A DNA stretch of 55,496 bases from Dickeya chrysanthemi NCPPB 402 (GCF_000406105.1 NZ_CM001974.1:325453-380948), one strand, 5' to 3'; shown: positions 15,273 through 26,808, counted from the first letter of the stretch. Program-made: numbers and translations. Notes: generated from the sequence alone by a model not told the origin.

Positions 15273-16474
15273 AAACAGAGAATATACTACCTGGTAAACT
15301 GAAAAATATTCCTGCCGAAAAAATACCCCTCACGGGTTATTCGGTTGGACGGCATATTCCAGAATTCATCTTTTTACCCTCGGCGCTGCGTGAGCAGATC
15401 GATCGGTTAATGCTATCCGGCAGGCCGATTTTACTTTATGGCGAGCCTGGTGCTGACCTGTCCGATATCACGGGCTATATTCGCGCCAGACTCCAGGCCT
15501 CTCAGGGGCGTTATATCGAGCTGAGCGGCGAGGGTGACCCGATACAACGGCTGGCGGATATGCTTGGCGCTATTCCTGACGATCGTCGGCTGACGCTGTG
15601 TATCCCCGGTTTTGATACGCTGACTGAGCAGCAACAGCAGAAGCTGCTGGCGCAATTACAAAACGAGTATGCCGGGCGCAATGAGCTGCGTTTGGTGTTC
15701 GGGTTTCTCTCCCCCCAAGCTGAACGCGGGACAATGCCGACACAACCCGGTGCGCAATGGGTATCGACGTTTGGATGCCAGTTGCTGCCGGTGCCGGCCC
15801 TGAAAGGCCGAACACCGGATATTGCCGAGTTGGTGCATGCCGCCTGGCAGGCGTATCGCCAGTCGGTCCGGCAGACGTTGCATCCCGACGTGCTGTTCCA
15901 TCTGCACCATTACGACTGGCCCGGCAATGTGCGGCAGTTATGGCACAGTGTCGCCCGGTTGTTGATGCTCAGCGATGACGAGGAAATTAGCCTGGCGCAG
16001 GCCGGCCGTATTCTGCCGCATATCGTGCCCCAGGAGGCAGTGGCGCTGGCGCGTGAACATCGGCGGATTAACCGCTCACTGTGTGATGCGGTATTGGGCC
16101 GTGATCAGGACGCGTTACAACAGTTTCATCCGTCGGTAATCAAGGCGCTGTTGTATCTGGGCGAACATTTTCAGCGTGAAGTCACGCTGATTGAACTGGC
16201 GGAAAATTCTCATATTAGCCCGTCGCATCTCTCGTATTTGCTCAAGCACAGCCTTGGGCTATCGTTTAAACAGGTTCTGAATCAGGCCCGCATTTTCTAT
16301 GCCTGCCAGCGGCTGGAATGCCATCCCATGAGCCGGATTACCAATCTCTATCTGGATTGTGGTTATGGCGATCTCAGCCATTTTGAAAAGATGTTTAAGC
16401 GCTATACCGGTGTTACGCCCATCGAGTTTCGAAAGCAATTCAACCCGGTGGTGCTGCGTAATGAAACCGGGTGA
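15269..16474 (+). CDS. Regulator: degenerate NtrC-type AAA+ domain fused to AraC HTH
   Basis: 401 residues, GTG start. Residues about 25-260 align in layout with sigma-54 activator AAA+ domains: ILLYGEPGADLSD where Walker A should be (the GxGKS lysine is lost), LTLCIPGFDTL at the Walker B position with no acidic pair, and WPGNVRQLWHSV, the conserved PGNVREL element. The GAFTGA loop is missing, so it is unlikely to hydrolyse ATP or contact sigma-54. Residues about 300-395 are a full AraC double HTH (IELAENSHISPSHLSYLLKH through CGYGDLSHFEKMFKRYTGVTPIEFR). Target genes are unknown; the subtilase/peptide locus is the nearest candidate. Translation is probably coupled to a leader ORF. A strong terminator follows. 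Confidence 0.82.
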   Translation: MKTENILPGKLKNIPAEKIPLTGYSVGRHIPEFIFLPSALREQIDRLMLSGRPILLYGEPGADLSDITGYIRARLQASQGRYIELSGEGDPIQRLADMLGAIPDDRRLTLCIPGFDTLTEQQQQKLLAQLQNEYAGRNELRLVFGFLSPQAERGTMPTQPGAQWVSTFGCQLLPVPALKGRTPDIAELVHAAWQAYRQSVRQTLHPDVLFHLHHYDWPGNVRQLWHSVARLLMLSDDEEISLAQAGRILPHIVPQEAVALAREHRRINRSLCDAVLGRDQDALQQFHPSVIKALLYLGEHFQREVTLIELAENSHISPSHLSYLLKHSLGLSFKQVLNQARIFYACQRLECHPMSRITNLYLDCGYGDLSHFEKMFKRYTGVTPIEFRKQFNPVVLRNETG

Positions 16475-16499
16475 TCGCCTGGCGTGTCGTTTTCACTTT

Positions 16500-16525
16500 C
16501 CCGGCCATGGTATGGCCGGGTTTTT
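16500..16525 (+). terminator. Terminator of the AraC-like regulator
   Basis: CCCGGCCA / TGGCCGGG with a 5-nt loop and a TTTTT tail. It isolates the accessory block from pabA. Confidence 0.92.
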
Positions 16526-16696
16526 CTCATTATGCGGCGGGTTTCTTTATTTACGTTCTTTTTCGGTTGTTTCCGCCCCACATCTGGACAAGCGCCTCTC
16601 AACTCTGCAGACTCGGCACATTCATTCGGCATCAGCCGCCATTGGTGTGATGTCAGCGACGCGTATCGCGTCATTCTCCTGCTGATCAATAAAGAT

Positions 16697-17272
16697 ATGC
16701 TGCTACTTATCGATAACTACGACTCCTTTACCTACAACCTGTATCAGTATTTTTGTGAGCTGGGTGTTCAGGTGCAGGTCAGGCGTAACGATACGCTGAC
16801 GCTGGCCGACATAGAGCAACTCTCGCCGCAGCAACTGGTGATTTCTCCGGGCCCCTGCACGCCGGACGACGCCGGAATTTCACTGGCGGCTATTCGCCAT
16901 TTTGCCGGTAAATTGCCGATTCTGGGCGTGTGCCTCGGGCATCAGGCGCTGGGACAAGCCTTTGGTGCACGGGTGGTGCGTGCGCGTCAGGTGATGCACG
17001 GTAAGACGTCGCCGGTACGGCATACCGATCGCGGCGTATTCGCCGGGCTGGCAAACCCGCTCACCGTTACCCGCTATCATTCGCTGATTCTGGAAAAAGA
17101 TACCTTGCCCGACTGTCTTGAGGTGACGGCCTGGACCGAGAACGGCGGCGATATCGATGAGATCATGGGGGTGCGGCATCGTACATTGCCGCTGGAAGGC
17201 GTTCAGTTTCATCCGGAAAGCATCCTTAGTCAGCAAGGGCACGCGTTGCTGAAAAATTTCCTTGATTTATAG
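16697..17272 (+). CDS. pabA: Aminodeoxychorismate synthase, glutamine amidotransferase subunit
   Basis: A 191-residue class I glutamine amidotransferase that supplies ammonia to PabB for 4-amino-4-deoxychorismate, the first step of p-aminobenzoate and folate synthesis. I start at [18 protein letters not shown] (16697), the usual family N-terminus. The ORF stays open further upstream, but that part has no family match. The triad is visible: Cys in [13 protein letters not shown], then His and Glu in VQFHPESI. TrpG-type paralogues are longer and usually lie in trp operons; the argD neighbour supports PabA. It is followed by argD, as in E. coli. Confidence 0.93.
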   Translation: MLLLIDNYDSFTYNLYQYFCELGVQVQVRRNDTLTLADIEQLSPQQLVISPGPCTPDDAGISLAAIRHFAGKLPILGVCLGHQALGQAFGARVVRARQVMHGKTSPVRHTDRGVFAGLANPLTVTRYHSLILEKDTLPDCLEVTAWTENGGDIDEIMGVRHRTLPLEGVQFHPESILSQQGHALLKNFLDL

Positions 17273-17331
17273 GTGGATAGCTAAGGTAAGTTCGCAGGCA
17301 TCGGATTAATGATTGCCTATTTTTGATTTTT

Positions 17332-17360
17332 TATGCATATTTATTGACTATATTTTCATT
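17332..17360 (+). promoter_or_regulatory. Possible ArgR (ARG box) region of argD
   Basis: TGCATATTTATTGA (17334-17347) and the overlapping TGACTATATTTTCA (17345-17358) each miss two of the ten fixed bases of an ARG box (TGAATWWWWATTCA). They lie 35-60 bp before argD. The spacing is not the usual 21 bp between box centres, so only moderate support. Confidence 0.4.
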
Positions 17361-17365
17361 CGTGA

Positions 17366-18616
<1,251 letters not shown>

Positions 18617-18665
18617 ACGGCGTTTTTCCTCGTACGCCAGCACGTCCTGCGAAGAGTATGAAGCA

Positions 18666-18698
18666 AAAGAGGGTGGCCGACGGTCACCCTCTTTGTTT
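18666..18698. terminator. Bidirectional terminator between argD and ulaR
   Basis: AAAGAGGGTG pairs with CACCCTCTTT around a short inner stem, with T-rich sequence on the plus side (TTTGTTTT) and A-rich sequence on the other. It can end both convergent genes. Confidence 0.85.
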
Positions 18699-18727
18699 TA
18701 TGCTGCCCTGCGCTGGTGGGGAACGGG

Positions 18728-19501
18728 TCACACCAACATGACCTTGACCCCTTTGTCACGCAGTTGGGCGATGACGTGTTGGTCGGCGTCTTTACCGGTG
18801 ATGAGAATATTGATCCGGTCGGACGCGCAAAACAGCATACCGGCGCGTTGCCCTATCTTGCTGCTGTCGGCCAGCACCACCAGTTGGCCGATGTGATTAA
18901 GCATTTTTTGCTCGGCCATGGCCGTCAGCATGTCCATTTTGTACAGGCCGTCTGCGGTGATTCCTTTACCGCTGGTGAACATCCAGTGCCCGGCGTAAAG
19001 GGAAGAGATTTCGTCCTGTGGCGCAAGGGTAATGGACTGGGATTTATTGTACTGGCCGCCGATAATCACCACGCCGTCGTGGTCGTGTTCAATCAGGTAG
19101 TTCGCCAGCGGAAAATAGTTGGTGATGACTTGCACATCCTGCCCGCAAATTTCCTGGCCCAACACGAAGGCGGTCGAGCCGCAATTGATAACCGCGCTTT
19201 CGCCCGGTTTGATCAGGGCGGCAGCCGCCTGAGCGATACGTACTTTTTCACTGTGATTGGAAAACTCACCGCGATTCACACTCTCATGGCTGTTGAGCGG
19301 CGACCAGTGGGCTTTGGTTTGCGTAAGCGCTTCTGCACCGTTGCGCACCTTACGCAGCTTGCCGGAATCGTTGAGTTTATTGACATCACGGCGAGCGGTA
19401 GCCGGCGAAATATCAAAGGCCTGCATGATACCTGTGATCGACAGATGGCGTTTTTGATTGAGCAATTCCAGGATGGCGCTGTGGCGCTGAGCTTCTGTCA
19501 T
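18728..19501 (-). CDS. ulaR: Ascorbate utilisation repressor UlaR (DeoR family)
   Basis: A 257-residue DeoR-family repressor. The start at [14 protein letters not shown] matches E. coli UlaR; the ORF runs open another 41 codons upstream without homology. N-terminal winged HTH ([23 protein letters not shown]), then a sugar-isomerase-like sensor domain with [12 protein letters not shown] and [16 protein letters not shown]. In E. coli UlaR binds L-ascorbate-6-phosphate and releases the ula operators. In E. coli ulaR is upstream of ulaG; here it is the third gene of the ulaG-ulaE-ulaR operon, so the repressor probably controls its own synthesis. Confidence 0.92.
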   Translation of the reverse strand: MTEAQRHSAILELLNQKRHLSITGIMQAFDISPATARRDVNKLNDSGKLRKVRNGAEALTQTKAHWSPLNSHESVNRGEFSNHSEKVRIAQAAAALIKPGESAVINCGSTAFVLGQEICGQDVQVITNYFPLANYLIEHDHDGVVIIGGQYNKSQSITLAPQDEISSLYAGHWMFTSGKGITADGLYKMDMLTAMAEQKMLNHIGQLVVLADSSKIGQRAGMLFCASDRINILITGKDADQHVIAQLRDKGVKVMLV

Positions 19502-19598
19502 ATCGTGCCTGATAGTGATTGAATCTGATTTTTTTATGATTATATCCTGCATGCGCATGAATGACAGCCGTTCCTGAGATTCTTTTGACGACATCGAA

Positions 19599-20471
19599 TT
19601 ACGCCAACGCCAGACCGGCTTCACGACCTATTTCGGCCAGACGCGAACGTGCCAGTTTCAGGTTATCGGCCCACAGTTCGTCTTTGGCCCACATCTCCAG
19701 TACCAGCGGGCCGTTGTAGCCCATTTCGGCCAGCGTCCGGAAGATGGCGGCAAAATCGACCTCGCCTTCGCCAATCACTAAATCACGGAATTGCCCCTGA
19801 CTGTGCGTGGAGACCTTGCGGGTGTCTTTGAGGTGGATCTGCACGATGTGATCGCAACTCAGTTTCAGTTCGGTACAGATGTCGTAGTTCCAGCCGGTGA
19901 TGTTGCCCACGTCCGGATAAGCCATAAAGTAAGGCGAAGGGATGGCTTTTTTCAGCACCTCAAATTTGCTCAGAGAATTGAGGTACGGCGTATCCATGAT
20001 TTCAACCCCCAGCATGACGCCGGCGCGTTCGGCCATGCGGGTGGCGGTTTTCATTCCGTCGATAAAATGCTGGTGCGTCTCGGCGGATGGCGACTCGTAG
20101 TAGACGTCATAGCCCGCCAGTTGGATGCAGCGAATACCCAGTTTGTAGGCGAGGTTGATCGCTTGTTCCATGATCTCATGGGCTTTTTTACGGATAGCCG
20201 GGTCGTGTGAGCCGAATGGAAAACGGCGGTGTGCGCTCAGGCACATGGACTGGAGCGGGAAATTGTTTTGCTCGCACAGGTGACGGAGCTGGTAAGTTTC
20301 GCTATCACTCCACGCCAGCCGCTGCAATTTTTCGTCTGATTCATCGACTGAAATTTCGATGAAGTCAAAACCCAGTTCTTTGGCGACCAGAATCTTCTTT
20401 TCCCACGTCAGTGCGGCGGGTAACGCCTTTTCGTAGAGCCCGAGGCGAAAGGGCTTGTCAAAGTTATGCAT
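19599..20471 (-). CDS. ulaE: L-xylulose-5-phosphate 3-epimerase UlaE
   Basis: A 290-residue TIM-barrel epimerase (SgaU/UlaE family) that interconverts L-xylulose-5-phosphate and L-ribulose-5-phosphate in anaerobic ascorbate breakdown. Metal-site segments are present: [28 protein letters not shown] and the terminal [12 protein letters not shown]. The start [18 protein letters not shown] is standard. It lies between ulaG and ulaR on the same strand with short gaps. Confidence 0.93.
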   Translation of the reverse strand: MHNFDKPFRLGLYEKALPAALTWEKKILVAKELGFDFIEISVDESDEKLQRLAWSDSETYQLRHLCEQNNFPLQSMCLSAHRRFPFGSHDPAIRKKAHEIMEQAINLAYKLGIRCIQLAGYDVYYESPSAETHQHFIDGMKTATRMAERAGVMLGVEIMDTPYLNSLSKFEVLKKAIPSPYFMAYPDVGNITGWNYDICTELKLSCDHIVQIHLKDTRKVSTHSQGQFRDLVIGEGEVDFAAIFRTLAEMGYNGPLVLEMWAKDELWADNLKLARSRLAEIGREAGLALA

Positions 20472-20553
20472 GATGCTCGCTTCTTGCTGTTATGCCCGAC
20501 TGTACGTGCCGCAAGGCCATGAATGTCCACATGGCCTGCGGCAGGGATGTGCT

Positions 20554-21621
20554 TTACAGGAAAGACTTGTAGGGCAACTCCGGTTCATCGACGAAGATGT
20601 CGTCAAAGCCGCGTGGGTGCTGGTAGTGCAGCTTGTTTTTATCGGTCGGGAAGGTGTATTTGCCGCCAACCTGCCAGAAGAACGGGCGGAAGCCGTAACC
20701 AAGCCGGTCTTTCTTCATATTCCACAACACTTCGATTTCACGCGGGTCGCTCTGGAAGTTGGCCCAAATATCGTGATGGAACGGGATGACCACCTGGGCG
20801 TTGAGCGATTCGCCGGCGCGCAGAATGTCCGATGAGGTCATTTTGTCGGTCACGCCACGCGGGTTCTCGCCGTAGGAAAGCAAGGCGACGTCGATCTGAT
20901 AGTCGTTGCCGTGTTTGGCGTAGTAGTTGGAGTAGTGAGAATCGCCGGAGTGATACAGGTTACCGCCGGAGGTTTTGACCAGATAGTTGACGGCCCGATC
21001 GTCCATGCCATCAAGAATGCTCTTGTCTTTTGACGATACGCCGGCCGGCAGCGTCACCAGCGCGGTGCGGTCAAACGCATCCAGAACCTGAATCACGATG
21101 TCGCCGACCGGAATCTCATCGCCGACTCGCGCCACGATGCAGCGTTCAGCCGGGACGCCCCAGCGTTGCCAGAGTTCTACGCAGGCTTTGGGGCCGATGA
21201 ATTTCACGTGGGAACCGCAGTTTTTCAATACGGCGGCCGCTACATTGACATCGATGTGATCGGCATGGTCGTGAGTCGCCAGTACCGCGTCGAGCTGTTT
21301 GATGCCGAAGGGATCGAGTACGAACGGCGAGGTTCTCAGGTTGGGTTGCAGCTTGCGAACCCCGCCCATGCGCATCATCTGGTGCTGTTTGTTCATATAG
21401 GGATTGGCGTGCGTTTTCTTGCCGGTGCCGCACCAGAAATCGATGGAGATATGGGTATTGCCGGCTGATTTCAGCCAAATGCCGGTGCACCCCAACCACC
21501 ACATGGCAAAGGTATCCTGCTTAACTTCTTCCTGCTCAATCTCTTCGTTTAACCACGAGCCCCATTCAGGGAAGGTGCTCAGTATCCAGGATTCACGGGT
21601 GATCTCATCAATCTTGCTCAT
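20554..21621 (-). CDS. ulaG: L-ascorbate-6-phosphate lactonase UlaG
   Basis: A 355-residue metallo-beta-lactamase-fold hydrolase that opens L-ascorbate-6-phosphate to 3-keto-L-gulonate-6-phosphate. I start at [14 protein letters not shown] (21621), collinear with the 354-residue E. coli enzyme; upstream in-frame codons have no match. The metal motif is [10 protein letters not shown], with later ligands in [12 protein letters not shown] and PFHHDIW. It is the first gene of the minus-strand ula operon, facing ulaA across a 542-bp control region. Confidence 0.95.
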   Translation of the reverse strand: MSKIDEITRESWILSTFPEWGSWLNEEIEQEEVKQDTFAMWWLGCTGIWLKSAGNTHISIDFWCGTGKKTHANPYMNKQHQMMRMGGVRKLQPNLRTSPFVLDPFGIKQLDAVLATHDHADHIDVNVAAAVLKNCGSHVKFIGPKACVELWQRWGVPAERCIVARVGDEIPVGDIVIQVLDAFDRTALVTLPAGVSSKDKSILDGMDDRAVNYLVKTSGGNLYHSGDSHYSNYYAKHGNDYQIDVALLSYGENPRGVTDKMTSSDILRAGESLNAQVVIPFHHDIWANFQSDPREIEVLWNMKKDRLGYGFRPFFWQVGGKYTFPTDKNKLHYQHPRGFDDIFVDEPELPYKSFL

Positions 21622-22163
21622 CGGACGTACCTTTCTGGTTTGGATGCCGCACTGCGCTGGCGAACCCGACAGCGGGTCATCGGATAATGACATGGCGCAC
21701 ATGACTGCGCGTCTATGATTGGTCGTGATTTTTTGTGACTATATCAACGGCTTTTTTGATTATCAATGATTGTCGTGATTATTTTGTGATATGGACAAAA
21801 CTTTTCCTGTGCGAAACCCGCGGGTTTTTATTTATTATTTTGTTTTATTTGATTTTTTATTTATTGGGTAAGCAGAAAAAAGCGTGCGATATCGCTGGAT
21901 GACAGGAGAAATCATTCGCAAATGTGAGCTTTTTTCAATCTGAATACCGCAATGAAGAGATTTTTATGCGCAAGACATTCATCACAAAAAATCATTTTTT
22001 GATGAAATATGATTGTTTTTGAGTTTATCAGGGCGGGGGCCAATGTTGTCCACCGTCCACGGAATGAAAGCAAGCCATATCTGGACGGGTGGGGACGTAG
22101 TCCACTACTCCAATAGCAATCCAATAGCAGTGTCATTGTCCTCATTTTGGACGGAGCAACGTT
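21622..22163. promoter_or_regulatory. Divergent ulaG / ulaA control region with 25-bp direct repeats
   Basis: Two near-identical 25-mers, 21715-21739 and 21766-21790 (core TCGTGATTNTTTTGTGA), lie 51 bp apart. Their place and AT-rich, TGATT-rich character make them UlaR operator candidates. Several TGTGA half sites nearby could bind CRP. The ulaA start has a GGAG site at 22153. No ORF in this gap is credible. Confidence 0.6.
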
Positions 22164-23912
22164 ATGGAAACCCTCTACAGCATTTTTTACATTTTCTACA
22201 GCCAGGTGATGACTAAAGCCCCGTTATTGCTGGGGCTGGTAACGTGCATCGGTTATCTGCTGCTCCGGCGTGACGGTACGACGGTGATTAAAGGAACGGT
22301 CAAAACCATCGTCGGCTTTATGCTGGTGCAAGTCGGGTCGACCACACTGGTATCCGGTTTCAAGCCGGTGATCGACAAAATCTCCGAGTATCACCACCTG
22401 ACCGGTTCGGTTATCGACCCTTACACCACCATGATGGCGACCATGGAAACCATGGGGAGCCGTTACTCCTGGGTGGGGTATGCGGTGTTGCTGGCGCTCG
22501 GCCTGAATATCCTGCTGGTGGTATTCCGGCGCATCACCGGCATTCGCACCATCATGCTGACCGGCCACATCATGTTTCAGCAGGTGGGGCTGGTGGCGGT
22601 GTTCTACGTGGTGATGGGGGCTTCCATGTGGGAAACCATCCTCTATACCGCGGTGATCATGGCGCTTTATTGGGGGATCTCGTCCAACATCATGTTCAAG
22701 CCGACCCAGGCTGTGACCGGCGGGGCGGGGTTTTCTATCGGTCACCAGCAGCAGGTGGCTTCCTGGGTAGCAACCAAACTGGCACCCAAACTGGGCGACA
22801 AAGAAGACAGCGTTGATCAGCTCAAACTGCCGAAATGGCTACACATTTTCCACGACAGCATTACCGCTACCGCCATTGTGATGACGGTTTTCTTCGGCAT
22901 CATTCTGTTGTCGTTCGGTCTTGATAACCTGCAGAAAATGGCGGGCTCGACCCACTGGACCATTTATATTCTGGAAACCGGCCTTCGGTTTGCGGTGGCG
23001 ATTCAGGTGATTGTGGCCGGGGTGCGTATGTTCGTGGCCGAGCTGTCCGAAGCGTTCAAAGGGATCTCCGAGCGCGTCATCCCCAATGCCGTATTGGCGA
23101 TTGATTGCGCCGCTATTTATGCCTATTCCCCCAACGCGATGGTGTTCGGCTTCATTTGGGGCACGCTGGGACAGTTCCTGGCGGTGATCGGCCTGCTGTT
23201 GTTTAACGCATCCATCATGATCATCCCCGGCTTTATTCCGATGTTCTTCTCTAACGCCACCATCGGGGTATTTGCCAACCACTTCGGCGGCTGGCGGGCG
23301 GTAATGAAGATCTGTTTCGTTATGGGGATCATTGAAGTATTGGGTTCCGCCTGGGCGATTCAGTTGTTTACCCATAACGGCACCAGTTTTAACGGCTGGA
23401 TGGGTATGGCGGACTGGGCGTTGGTGTTCCCGGCCATTATGCAGGGGCTGTCGTTCTCATCCCTGTTCTTCTTTGTGTTGCTGGCCGGCGCCGGCGTTTA
23501 TATGTACTTCGCGTCACGCACCCTGCGTCAGGAAGAAGACCGCGCACAACCTGCCGCCGCCGCCGCTGCTGATGCCGAGCCGGTCGAATCACAACCGGCC
23601 ATGCCGGCCGACGGACGCGCCGTGCGCATTCTGGCCGTGTGCGGCAACGGGCAGGGCTCTTCCATGATGATGAAAATGAAGATCGGCAAGTTTCTCGAAC
23701 AACGGGGAGTACCGCACATCATGGACTCCTGCGCCGTGGCAGATTACAAATCCAAACTCTCGACCACCGACATCATCGTCTCGTCCAAACATCTGGCCGG
23801 AGAAATGCACCCCGGTGAAGGTAAGTTCGTATTGGGAGTACAAAACATGCTTAATCCGCAGTCGTTTGGCGACGAGTTGCTGGGGCTTATCAAGAAAAAT
23901 TTTGCCGGTTAA
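22164..23912 (+). CDS. ulaA: Ascorbate PTS permease, fused IIC-IIB (UlaA-UlaB)
   Basis: A 582-residue inner-membrane permease that imports and phosphorylates L-ascorbate. Residues 1 to about 450 are the IIC domain with about 11 membrane spans, matching UlaA ([36 protein letters not shown]). A loose Ala/Pro/Glu linker (about 453-482) leads to a IIB domain, residues about 483-582, with the phospho-cysteine in [10 protein letters not shown]. In E. coli IIC and IIB are separate genes (ulaA, ulaB); here one ORF carries both. UlaC (IIA) follows 46 bp later, so the phosphate path is UlaC His to the fused IIB Cys to ascorbate. Confidence 0.93.
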   Translation: METLYSIFYIFYSQVMTKAPLLLGLVTCIGYLLLRRDGTTVIKGTVKTIVGFMLVQVGSTTLVSGFKPVIDKISEYHHLTGSVIDPYTTMMATMETMGSRYSWVGYAVLLALGLNILLVVFRRITGIRTIMLTGHIMFQQVGLVAVFYVVMGASMWETILYTAVIMALYWGISSNIMFKPTQAVTGGAGFSIGHQQQVASWVATKLAPKLGDKEDSVDQLKLPKWLHIFHDSITATAIVMTVFFGIILLSFGLDNLQKMAGSTHWTIYILETGLRFAVAIQVIVAGVRMFVAELSEAFKGISERVIPNAVLAIDCAAIYAYSPNAMVFGFIWGTLGQFLAVIGLLLFNASIMIIPGFIPMFFSNATIGVFANHFGGWRAVMKICFVMGIIEVLGSAWAIQLFTHNGTSFNGWMGMADWALVFPAIMQGLSFSSLFFFVLLAGAGVYMYFASRTLRQEEDRAQPAAAAAADAEPVESQPAMPADGRAVRILAVCGNGQGSSMMMKMKIGKFLEQRGVPHIMDSCAVADYKSKLSTTDIIVSSKHLAGEMHPGEGKFVLGVQNMLNPQSFGDELLGLIKKNFAG

Positions 23913-23958
23913 CCAATCACGCCTTCCCCTCTGCGAGGGGACAGGCAAGGAGACGCAT

Positions 23959-24435
23959 ATGAAATTCAAACAATCGTTAATCGACAATGACTCCGTGCTG
24001 CTTCACGCCAGTGCGGCGGACTGGCGCGAGGCCATCAAGCTTGGCACCGATATGCTGATTGCGTCCGGCGCCGTCGAGCCCCGCTATCACGAAGCGATTA
24101 TCAGCAGTATCGAGAAAATGGGGCCTTATATCGTGATCGCTCCGCAATTCGCCATGCCCCATGCGCGGCCGGAAAACGGCGTCAACCGTACGGCGTTTGC
24201 GCTGGTGACGCTCACCGCACCGGTTAAATTCGAGGGAGAAGACGAGCCGGTGGATGTGCTGATCACGCTGGCGGGCAGTACCTCCGATGAGCATATGGAA
24301 GGGCTGATGGAAGTGACTCAGGTACTTGAAGACGAGCACAGCGACAGCGGAATCAACCTCGACAAGCTGCGGGCTTGCACCAGCCGGGAAGAGGTGTTCA
24401 GCGTCATCGATAAGGCGCTGGCCCAAACGGCATAA
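23959..24435 (+). CDS. ulaC: Ascorbate PTS IIA component UlaC
   Basis: A 158-residue IIA protein of the mannitol/fructose type; the phospho-histidine is in PQFAMPHARPENGV. It takes phosphate from HPr and passes it to the IIB domain fused to UlaA. I start at MKFKQSLIDNDSVLLHA after GCAAGGAG; the open frame upstream overlaps ulaA and is not conserved. It is followed by ulaF after 42 bp in the same operon. Confidence 0.93.
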   Translation: MKFKQSLIDNDSVLLHASAADWREAIKLGTDMLIASGAVEPRYHEAIISSIEKMGPYIVIAPQFAMPHARPENGVNRTAFALVTLTAPVKFEGEDEPVDVLITLAGSTSDEHMEGLMEVTQVLEDEHSDSGINLDKLRACTSREEVFSVIDKALAQTA

Positions 24436-24477
24436 GCGGTAACAAGGCGCTCTGTAAGGGGCGCAGGAGAAACAACG

Positions 24478-25170
24478 ATGTATCAGCAACTGAAAGCTAT
24501 CGTACTGGACGCCAACCTGCTGCTGCCGCGTCACGGTTTAGTGACGCTGACCTGGGGCAATGTGTCGCAGATTGACCGCGAGCTGGGGGTTATCGCCATC
24601 AAACCCTCGGGGGTTTCCTACGAGCAGATGACCATCGACGATATCGTGGTGGTGGATATGAATGGGCGAGTGGTGGAAGGGCACCTTAATCCCTCCAGCG
24701 ATACTGCCACCCATCTGGCACTTTACAGCGCGTTCGGCAATATCGGCGGTATTGTGCACACCCATTCGCGCCACGGCACCATCTGGGCACAGGCCGGTCG
24801 GGATATTCCGGCGCTCGGCACCACCCATGCCGATTATTTCTACGGTGATATTCCCTGTACCCGCCCGTTGAGCGAGGGCGAGATAGCCGATGATTATGAA
24901 AAAAATACCGGCCTGGTGATCGTGGAAGAATTTCAGCGCCGCGGTCTTGACCCGCTGGCGGTGCCCGGCGCGGTGATTACCGGCCATGCGCCGTTCTGTT
25001 GGGGGAAAAATGCGCTGGATGCGGTGCATAATGCACTGGTGCTTGAAGAAGTCGCCGCCATGGCGTTTTCGACCCGGCTGCTTAATGCGGACATTCATAT
25101 TGATCAGGCGCTTTCTGATAAACACTATTTCAGGAAACACGGTGCCAATGCCTATTACGGCCAGCGCTGA
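24478..25170 (+). CDS. ulaF: L-ribulose-5-phosphate 4-epimerase UlaF
   Basis: A 230-residue class II aldolase-type epimerase making D-xylulose-5-phosphate, the exit of the ascorbate pathway into the pentose phosphate pool. Zinc ligands are in [16 protein letters not shown] and the later THADYFYGD segment. AraD is a close paralogue, but the ula neighbourhood decides the name. An AGGAG site precedes the ATG. ulaD follows after 130 bp. Confidence 0.9.
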   Translation: MYQQLKAIVLDANLLLPRHGLVTLTWGNVSQIDRELGVIAIKPSGVSYEQMTIDDIVVVDMNGRVVEGHLNPSSDTATHLALYSAFGNIGGIVHTHSRHGTIWAQAGRDIPALGTTHADYFYGDIPCTRPLSEGEIADDYEKNTGLVIVEEFQRRGLDPLAVPGAVITGHAPFCWGKNALDAVHNALVLEEVAAMAFSTRLLNADIHIDQALSDKHYFRKHGANAYYGQR

Positions 25171-25300
25171 ATAGCCCGCACACGTAACATGATGTCATTG
25201 CAATAACGGCTTGAAATAAACAGTGGCAATCGGCCACGGGCTGCGCTCGCCCTCAAGTCAGAGATCCCGATATTTTCACGATTGGAAAGGAAATCGCATT

Positions 25301-25945
25301 ATGACCAAACCTATGCTGCAAATTGCCCTTGATTCGACGGATTTGAGTACCGCTGTAGAGATTGCCGAACGTGTCGGCGGCTTTGTCGATATTATCGAAG
25401 TCGGGACGATTCTGGCTTTTGCCGAAGGGATGGCGGCGGTGCGTACCCTGCGTGAGCGTCATCCGAACCACATTATCGTTTGCGACATGAAAACCACCGA
25501 CGGCGGCGCAATTTTGGCGCGCATGGCGTTTTCCGCCGGTGCTAACTGGATCACGGTGTCCGCCGCCGCGCACGTGGCCACTATCGCCGCCTGTAAGAAA
25601 GTGGCTGATGAATTCGGCGGGGAGATCCAGATTGAACTGTACGGCAACTGGAATCTGGATGACGCCAGACAGTGGGTTGCGATGGGGATTACCCAGGCCA
25701 TTTACCACCGTTCCCGCGATGCGGAGCTGGCCGGCGTCAATTGGACTTCCGCCGATCTTGGCAGAATGCGTGCGCTGTCTGAGCTGGGGCTTGAGCTGTC
25801 GATTACCGGCGGCATCGTGCCGGAGGATATCCACCTGTTTGACGGCATCAGCGCCAAGGCGTTTATCGCCGGTCGCGCCCTCGCGTCTGAGAGCGGCAAA
25901 GCCACCGCAGAGGCGTTGCGTACCGAGATCAACAAGTACTGGTAA
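25301..25945 (+). CDS. ulaD: 3-keto-L-gulonate-6-phosphate decarboxylase UlaD
   Basis: A 214-residue TIM-barrel decarboxylase of the OMPDC superfamily that makes L-xylulose-5-phosphate and CO2 with magnesium. The signature DMKTTDGG carries the catalytic Asp-Lys-Asp set, and the phosphate-binding end is SITGGIVPEDI and KAFIAGRAL. I start at 25301, after GAAAGGAAA, rather than at the longer in-frame ORF start. It is the last gene here, whereas in E. coli ulaD precedes ulaE and ulaF. Confidence 0.93.
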   Translation: MTKPMLQIALDSTDLSTAVEIAERVGGFVDIIEVGTILAFAEGMAAVRTLRERHPNHIIVCDMKTTDGGAILARMAFSAGANWITVSAAAHVATIAACKKVADEFGGEIQIELYGNWNLDDARQWVAMGITQAIYHRSRDAELAGVNWTSADLGRMRALSELGLELSITGGIVPEDIHLFDGISAKAFIAGRALASESGKATAEALRTEINKYW

Positions 25946-26003
25946 GACGCGAACGTGGATGCCAGACAGGTGCGTTAGGATGGTACAACGGTCTGAAACA
26001 AGG

Positions 26004-26025
26004 AGGGCGGCCAGATGGCCGCCCT
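26004..26025. terminator. Hairpin between convergent ulaD and crp
   Basis: A perfect AGGGCGGCC/GGCCGCCCT stem with a 4-nt loop lies between the two stops. It lacks a good T tract in either direction, so termination strength is uncertain. Confidence 0.55.
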
Positions 26026-26044
26026 GTCGGATGAGGGATGGGGA

Positions 26045-26677
26045 TCAGCGCGTACCGTACACCACGATGGTTTTACCGTGGGCGGAGATCAGGTTTTGAT
26101 CTTCCAGCATCTTCAGGATACGGCCGACGGTTTCGCGGGAACAGCCGACGATCTGGCCGATTTCCTGACGAGTGATCTTGATTTGCATACCGTCCGGGTG
26201 CGTCATGGCATCCGGCTGTTTAGCCAGGTTCAGCAAGGTCTGCGCGATACGACCGGTTACGTCGAGGAACGCCAGATTACCGACTTTCTGCGATGTAACT
26301 TGCAGGCGACGCGCCATCTGCGATGACAACCGCATCAGAATATCCGGGTTGACTTGAATTAGCTGGCGGAATTTCTTATAGGAAATCTCAGCGACTTCAC
26401 AGGCGGTTTTCGCCCGCACCCACGCACTGCGTTCCTGCCCATCTTCAAATAAGCCAAGTTCGCCAATAAAATCGCCCTGATTCAGATAAGACAGAATCAT
26501 TTCCTTGCCTTCTTCATCCTTGATTAGCACGGCAACCGAGCCTTTCACGATGTAGTAAAGCGTCTCTGCTTTTTCACCCTGATGAATAAGGGTGCTCTTC
26601 GATGGGTACTTGTGAATGTGGCAATGAGAAAGGAACCATTCGAGAGTCGGGTCTGTTTGCGGTTTGCCGAGAACCAT
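26045..26677 (-). CDS. crp: cAMP receptor protein CRP
   Basis: 210 residues, near-identical to E. coli CRP from memory: global regulator that binds cAMP and activates catabolic promoters. The cAMP pocket is visible in [22 protein letters not shown], the dimer helix in the middle, and the recognition helix in [20 protein letters not shown]. In Dickeya it activates pectinase and ascorbate genes, both present in this window with candidate sites. It is divergent from yhfA, as in E. coli, across a 376-bp region. Confidence 0.98.
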   Translation of the reverse strand: MVLGKPQTDPTLEWFLSHCHIHKYPSKSTLIHQGEKAETLYYIVKGSVAVLIKDEEGKEMILSYLNQGDFIGELGLFEDGQERSAWVRAKTACEVAEISYKKFRQLIQVNPDILMRLSSQMARRLQVTSQKVGNLAFLDVTGRIAQTLLNLAKQPDAMTHPDGMQIKITRQEIGQIVGCSRETVGRILKMLEDQNLISAHGKTIVVYGTR

Positions 26678-26808
26678 TCGCTGTTATCCTCTGTTTGTAA
26701 TTCACTGCGCAAATCACAGGGCTCAGAGTTCCCTGTACGGCGTGATAACATAGTTATAATTCAATTCCGTTCTGGCGGAATGACGTCAGGGAATATACTG
26801 AGGCTGTC

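Noticed and set aside
17345..17358. Tandem ARG boxes of standard spacing at argD
   Set aside because: The two matches overlap, with centres 11 bp apart instead of 21, and each has two mismatches, so only one weak site is recorded.
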